From: Fen-1273 sp035516035
Lineage (GTDB): Bacteria; Bacteroidota; Ignavibacteria; UBA10030; UBA6906
Length of the DNA: 31,309 nucleotides
Reading direction: 5' to 3'
Assembly (NCBI GenBank): GCA_035516035.1
Contig: DATJAS010000064.1
Span: 1-31,309, forward strand
Part shown: positions 30,515 through 31,309 of the stretch, piece after piece
How the letters are laid out: each line of letters opens with the position of its first letter
How positions within the stretch are numbered: position 1 is the first letter of the stretch
Made by a program: the position numbers and the translations under genes
Notes under the pieces: model-generated
The model's database searches: none
Told to the model about the DNA's origin: nothing
The model's input: only the letters and a program-made list of their open reading frames with translations

Positions 30515-31309
30515 TCAGCGGTGCACCGCGGCGCCGTAGGGAAAGATGACGATGTCGATCCGCCTGTTGCGGGCCCGCCCATCGGCCGTGGAGTTGTCCG
30601 CGATGGGGCGGCTGCTTCCCCACCCCTCGGATTCGATCAGCTTGGCGGGGGGAGGGAACGCCCGGAGATAGTCTGCCACGGCGGCCGCGCGTGCCTCGGA
30701 CACTTTCTGGTTCAGCGTCTCGCTCTCGCCGGCCTCCGTATGGCCTTCCACCTTCACGTGGCAGTCGGGGAAGAGCCGGATCGCCTTGTCCACCCTGGCC
30801 AGGAGCTCCCCGGAGCCCGGTCCGAGCGAGTTCGTGTCCGGCGTGAATTCCAGGGCGTAGAGCCTGATGATGACCGTATTCCCGTCACGAAGAAGGCGCC
30901 CTTCGCGCTGCGCGATGAGCTTCCCGGCTCCCGCGATCGCCGTGTTCACGCGCTGCCTCTCCTCCGACCATCGCAGCTCGTCCGTGCGCAAGGACCCGCC
31001 GGTGGCGCCCCGTTCCCCGGAGGCCAGCCTCATGCGAAGCGTCTCGTTTTCTTCCCGGAGCTGGCTGAGGCTGTCCGCAAGCGCAGTGCGCGCGGAGTCG
31101 CGGCTCCTGACCGCGGCGATGATCTCCTCGATGACGGGGTCGTAGCCTTCGTCAAAGCCGGCTCTCACGTTGAGTGCGCTGGCAACGCGTCCGATGGCGC
31201 TCTCCGCACCGAGCATGGCGTCCTCACTCGACGATGCCCGCCCCTCCATCCGGGTGATGGCCCCGTGGAGGAAGATCGCGTGCGCCGCCTCGTACTTTGC
31301 CTCCCCGGC
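30515..31309 (-). CDS. OmpA-family envelope protein, C-terminal part (start beyond the window)
   Basis: The frame is open to the right edge without a stop, so the ATG at 31249 is probably internal. The visible 264 residues begin with a helical region that turns into a coiled coil (DSLSQLREENETLRMRL). The C-terminal ~120 residues are an OmpA-type peptidoglycan-binding domain: VKVEGHTEAGESETLNQ, VSEARAAAVADYL, GWGSSRPIADN and GRARNRRIDIVI. The acidic residue in GHTE replaces the usual GHTD. This protein should tie the outer membrane or a periplasmic complex to the wall. Confidence 0.9.
   Translation of the reverse strand, partial: AGEAKYEAAHAIFLHGAITRMEGRASSSEDAMLGAESAIGRVASALNVRAGFDEGYDPVIEEIIAAVRSRDSARTALADSLSQLREENETLRMRLASGERGATGGSLRTDELRWSEERQRVNTAIAGAGKLIAQREGRLLRDGNTVIIRLYALEFTPDTNSLGPGSGELLARVDKAIRLFPDCHVKVEGHTEAGESETLNQKVSEARAAAVADYLRAFPPPAKLIESEGWGSSRPIADNSTADGRARNRRIDIVIFPYGAAVHR

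Overview
The window is a GC-rich piece of a diderm bacterial chromosome carrying about 32 protein genes. No rRNA, tRNA, CRISPR array, insertion sequence or phage module was recognised. An outer membrane is implied by an OmpA-type protein, a lipoprotein, lipoprotein signal peptidase and the LemA/HtpX pair. A GldA/F/G-like ABC operon with a DUF4340 protein, class I (FbaB-type) aldolase, QueF and an adjacent TIGR03546/TIGR03545 pair would suit a high-GC member of the FCB group or a neighbouring phylum (Ignavibacteria- or Acidobacteria-like). That placement is inference. Promoters look sigma70-like: TTGAC-type -35, 17 bp spacer, TAnnTT -10. Most starts have a good GGAGG site.

Layout. 1-2.7 kb: a truncated secreted protein and a membrane-anchored glutathione peroxidase (minus), then a short DksA-like zinc-finger protein and an ornithine-carbamoyltransferase-family enzyme (plus). 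2.9-8.3 kb: a DUF6600 secreted protein meets a four-gene minus operon (ATPase, permease, GldG-like, DUF4340). 8.4-11 kb: PspC, a stand-alone GroES-like protein, class I aldolase, and two unrecognised 49-residue proteins. 11-15 kb: two cold-shock proteins and a nitrilase-family amidase, convergent queF, a thioredoxin-like lipoprotein, then lemA-htpX. 15-20.5 kb: two very large TPR proteins, each behind a near-consensus promoter of the same design. 20.5-24.7 kb: CDP-alcohol phosphatidyltransferase, phosphofructokinase, SpoIIE-type phosphatase and lspA. 24.7-29.2 kb: a minus operon of TIGR03546, TIGR03545, a short Rho and an HhH DNA glycosylase. 29.2-31.3 kb: an NADP-binding oxidoreductase, a DinB-like protein and a truncated OmpA-family protein.

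Much of the window concerns the cell envelope (ABC/Gld-like export, DUF6600, LemA/HtpX, LspA, OmpA, TIGR03545/6, TolB-like TPR protein) together with core metabolism (aldolase, phosphofructokinase, carbamoyltransferase). Three copies of a dispersed hairpin repeat lie in intergenic gaps. The least explained parts are the twin-promoter TPR pair with its tandem C-terminal module, the two tiny proteins at 10.4-10.8 kb, the altered substrate motifs of the carbamoyltransferase, and the covarying hairpin repeat. Nothing in the window amounts to a clearly new defence or mobile system.
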